Shown in pieces: positions 62,919 to 64,000 of a stretch of 64,000 nt of DNA (position 1 is the stretch's first letter; every line of letters starts with the position of its first letter). The notes beneath the pieces were generated by a model, which ran no database searches, was not told the origin of the DNA, and saw only the letters and a list, made by a program, of their open reading frames with translations. The translations under genes were made by a program, and so were the position numbers. Origin of the DNA: Cannabis sativa (lineage: Eukaryota; Streptophyta; Magnoliopsida; Rosales; Cannabaceae); contig NC_083604.1 of the NCBI RefSeq assembly GCF_029168945.1, forward strand, positions 4,952,812 to 5,016,811, written 5' to 3'.

Positions 62919-63029
62919 CAAAACGATTCGTTTCTCGCCAGTCGGCACTGTAATTTTCTTTCGCGAGAAAATAGGTTTACTGGGTTTTAGAATGGACGAG
63001 TCAACTGAGTCCCACACTGAGTCAATCAT

Positions 63030-63430
63030 CCGAGTTAATAAAAAAGAAAAGGTTTTTGAGTTCAGGAAAGGAATGGTTTTTCTTTTCTTTTTATTTTATT
63101 AACTTTTCTTTTTTTGTTTCGATATTTCTGATTTCGCATGTCTTGTCTGTGTGTCGAGAAAGTTTTAAACAAAGTTTTTGTTTGGTTTTGGGGTTCGTGC
63201 GATGGACGCGCTTTTAAAGACGCGTGGTGGATTAGTAAATGGAAATGACAAGTCAAATGAGTCTTTTTTTTTTATAACCGGTGGTTTACGTAATGTAATA
63301 ACCTGTACTTTTCATGTCCCAGAAGGGGACCGGAAATTGTTGCATCACTCGCCTTGAACGAGCGTGGAAATTTAATTCTAACTTCGACTTTATTTTTTGA
63401 GATATCTTTTGCACTTTTACTTTATTAATA
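63030..63430. promoter_or_regulatory. Upstream region of the ARO gene
   Basis: A CT/T-rich leader (63070-63120) and AT-rich flank of the minus-strand ARO gene. No definite TATA element was selected. Confidence 0.35.
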
Positions 63431-63432
63431 AA

Positions 63433-63480
63433 AGGCTAATTAGAAAAAAAATTTCCCAATTTTAACATGTATATATCTTG
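63433..63480. mobile_element. Fragment of a GGCTAATT-family MITE
   Basis: AAAGGCTAATTAGAAAAAA followed by TTTCCCAATTTTAACATGTA repeats the left end of the copy at 31675. Only one end is visible, so this is a fragment. Confidence 0.5.
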
Positions 63481-63596
63481 ATGACTTAGTAACGAACCAA
63501 GTACAATCACTATCATCACTACATTATGAGCTCATCTGCCATTTTAAGAAGAAATTAATTGTAGAGAAAAAAAAGTACAGAAAAAGAAGTAAATCT

Positions 63597-64000
63597 TGTA
63601 ACGTCCCCGCTTCAAGCCTTCATTTGGGCCCTTACACCCACGGAATGATAGTTCTTATGCACGAGTACCTCACTTTGGCTGCTTCATTGAATGATTGACC
63701 CTACAAACCAATATAAGTGTTTCCAATATACTTTATTCTCACTCGCACGCTTCCTGGAAGAACTTCTTAGGAGGTCACCCTTCCTGAAATTACTTCAGGT
63801 CAAACACGCTTAACTGTTGAGTTCTTTCATGATGGGCTATCGAAAAACAAGATGCACTTTGTTGATATAGGTAGCATCAATCAATCCATTTAAGCCATCT
63901 TCAACTGTGTAGTCTCATACCTACACAACCTCAGAATCATCACACTTGACCTTCCCCAAGCGATGTGGGATTGCACAGCTTACCCGGTATATCCCCTTAC
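63597..64000 (-). mobile_element. Cassandra TRIM LTR (truncated by window end)
   Basis: The sequence from TGTAACGTCCCC carries a 5S rRNA-like segment in antisense (63757-63840), the defining feature of Cassandra terminal-repeat retrotransposons. The whole element is not visible, so no target duplication or PBS can be checked. Cassandra elements encode no protein. Confidence 0.85.
63757..63840 (-). ncRNA. 5S rRNA-derived sequence inside the Cassandra LTR
   Basis: On the minus strand it reads GAACTC, AGTTAAGCGTG and GGGTGACCTCC in the same order and spacing as plant 5S rRNA. These blocks include box A-like and box C-like parts of the pol III internal promoter. Several mismatches are visible (for example in the IE region), so it is not a functional 5S gene by itself. 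Confidence 0.8.

Noticed and set aside
61591..63102. Plus-strand open frames over the armadillo gene
   Set aside because: They lie antisense to the 622-residue ARO-like frame and have no homology of their own.
63757..63840. A true 5S rRNA gene
   Set aside because: It has mismatches throughout its interior, is a single copy and sits inside an LTR starting TGTAACG; Cassandra explains it better.

Overview
This window is nuclear DNA of a flowering plant, most likely a eudicot. It is very AT-rich, its genes are intron-split, and it is packed with plant retrotransposons and MITEs. The species cannot be fixed from the sequence alone. Six protein-coding genes are well supported and one small secreted-peptide gene is probable.

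Layout, left to right. 1-3.17 kb is AT-rich, with a candidate Helitron 3' end and a MITE. At 3.17-6.59 kb (+) lies a ten-exon plastid-type gene of the anthranilate phosphoribosyltransferase (TrpD) fold. It is tail-to-tail with a seven-exon ribose-phosphate pyrophosphokinase (PRPP synthetase, PRS3 type) at 7.13-10.35 kb (-). 10.8-13.0 kb holds a long-TIR element and a composite three-LTR TRIM retrotransposon. A two-exon gene for a secreted peptide lies at 14.5-14.9 kb (-). 15-23 kb is MITEs, a solo-type LTR and LINE tails. The peroxisomal glutamate:glyoxylate aminotransferase gene of photorespiration is at 24.2-28.5 kb (+). 29.3-37.3 kb holds a GC-rich minisatellite, LTRs, a decayed LINE and MITEs, followed by an intronless SIAMESE-RELATED CDK inhibitor (38.04-38.45 kb, +) with an upstream E2F-like site. 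38.5-48.2 kb has no gene and several MITEs or foldback elements. An F-box/Sel1-repeat gene is at 48.6-50.5 kb (+). 51.68-58.90 kb is a complete but inactivated Ty3/Gypsy chromovirus with a 1.9-kb LTR nested in it. An intronless ARMADILLO REPEAT ONLY gene is at 61.05-62.92 kb (-). The window ends inside a Cassandra-type LTR carrying an antisense 5S rRNA-like stretch.

How the genes relate. The PRPP synthetase makes the substrate used by phosphoribosyltransferases, and its neighbour has a phosphoribosyltransferase fold, but that neighbour's hallmark substrate motifs are degenerate. From memory of Arabidopsis locus numbers, the TrpD-like, aminotransferase and F-box genes match the consecutive loci At1g70570, At1g70580 and At1g70590. 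The SMR and PRPP synthetase genes match the neighbours At1g10690 and At1g10700. The window would then be an ancestral block that was split between two duplicated segments in Arabidopsis. No new multi-gene system such as a defence island or biosynthetic cluster is visible. The more unusual items are the composite TRIM, a MITE family with 10-bp target duplications, the TrpD-like protein with lost catalytic motifs, and the uncharacterised secreted peptide.
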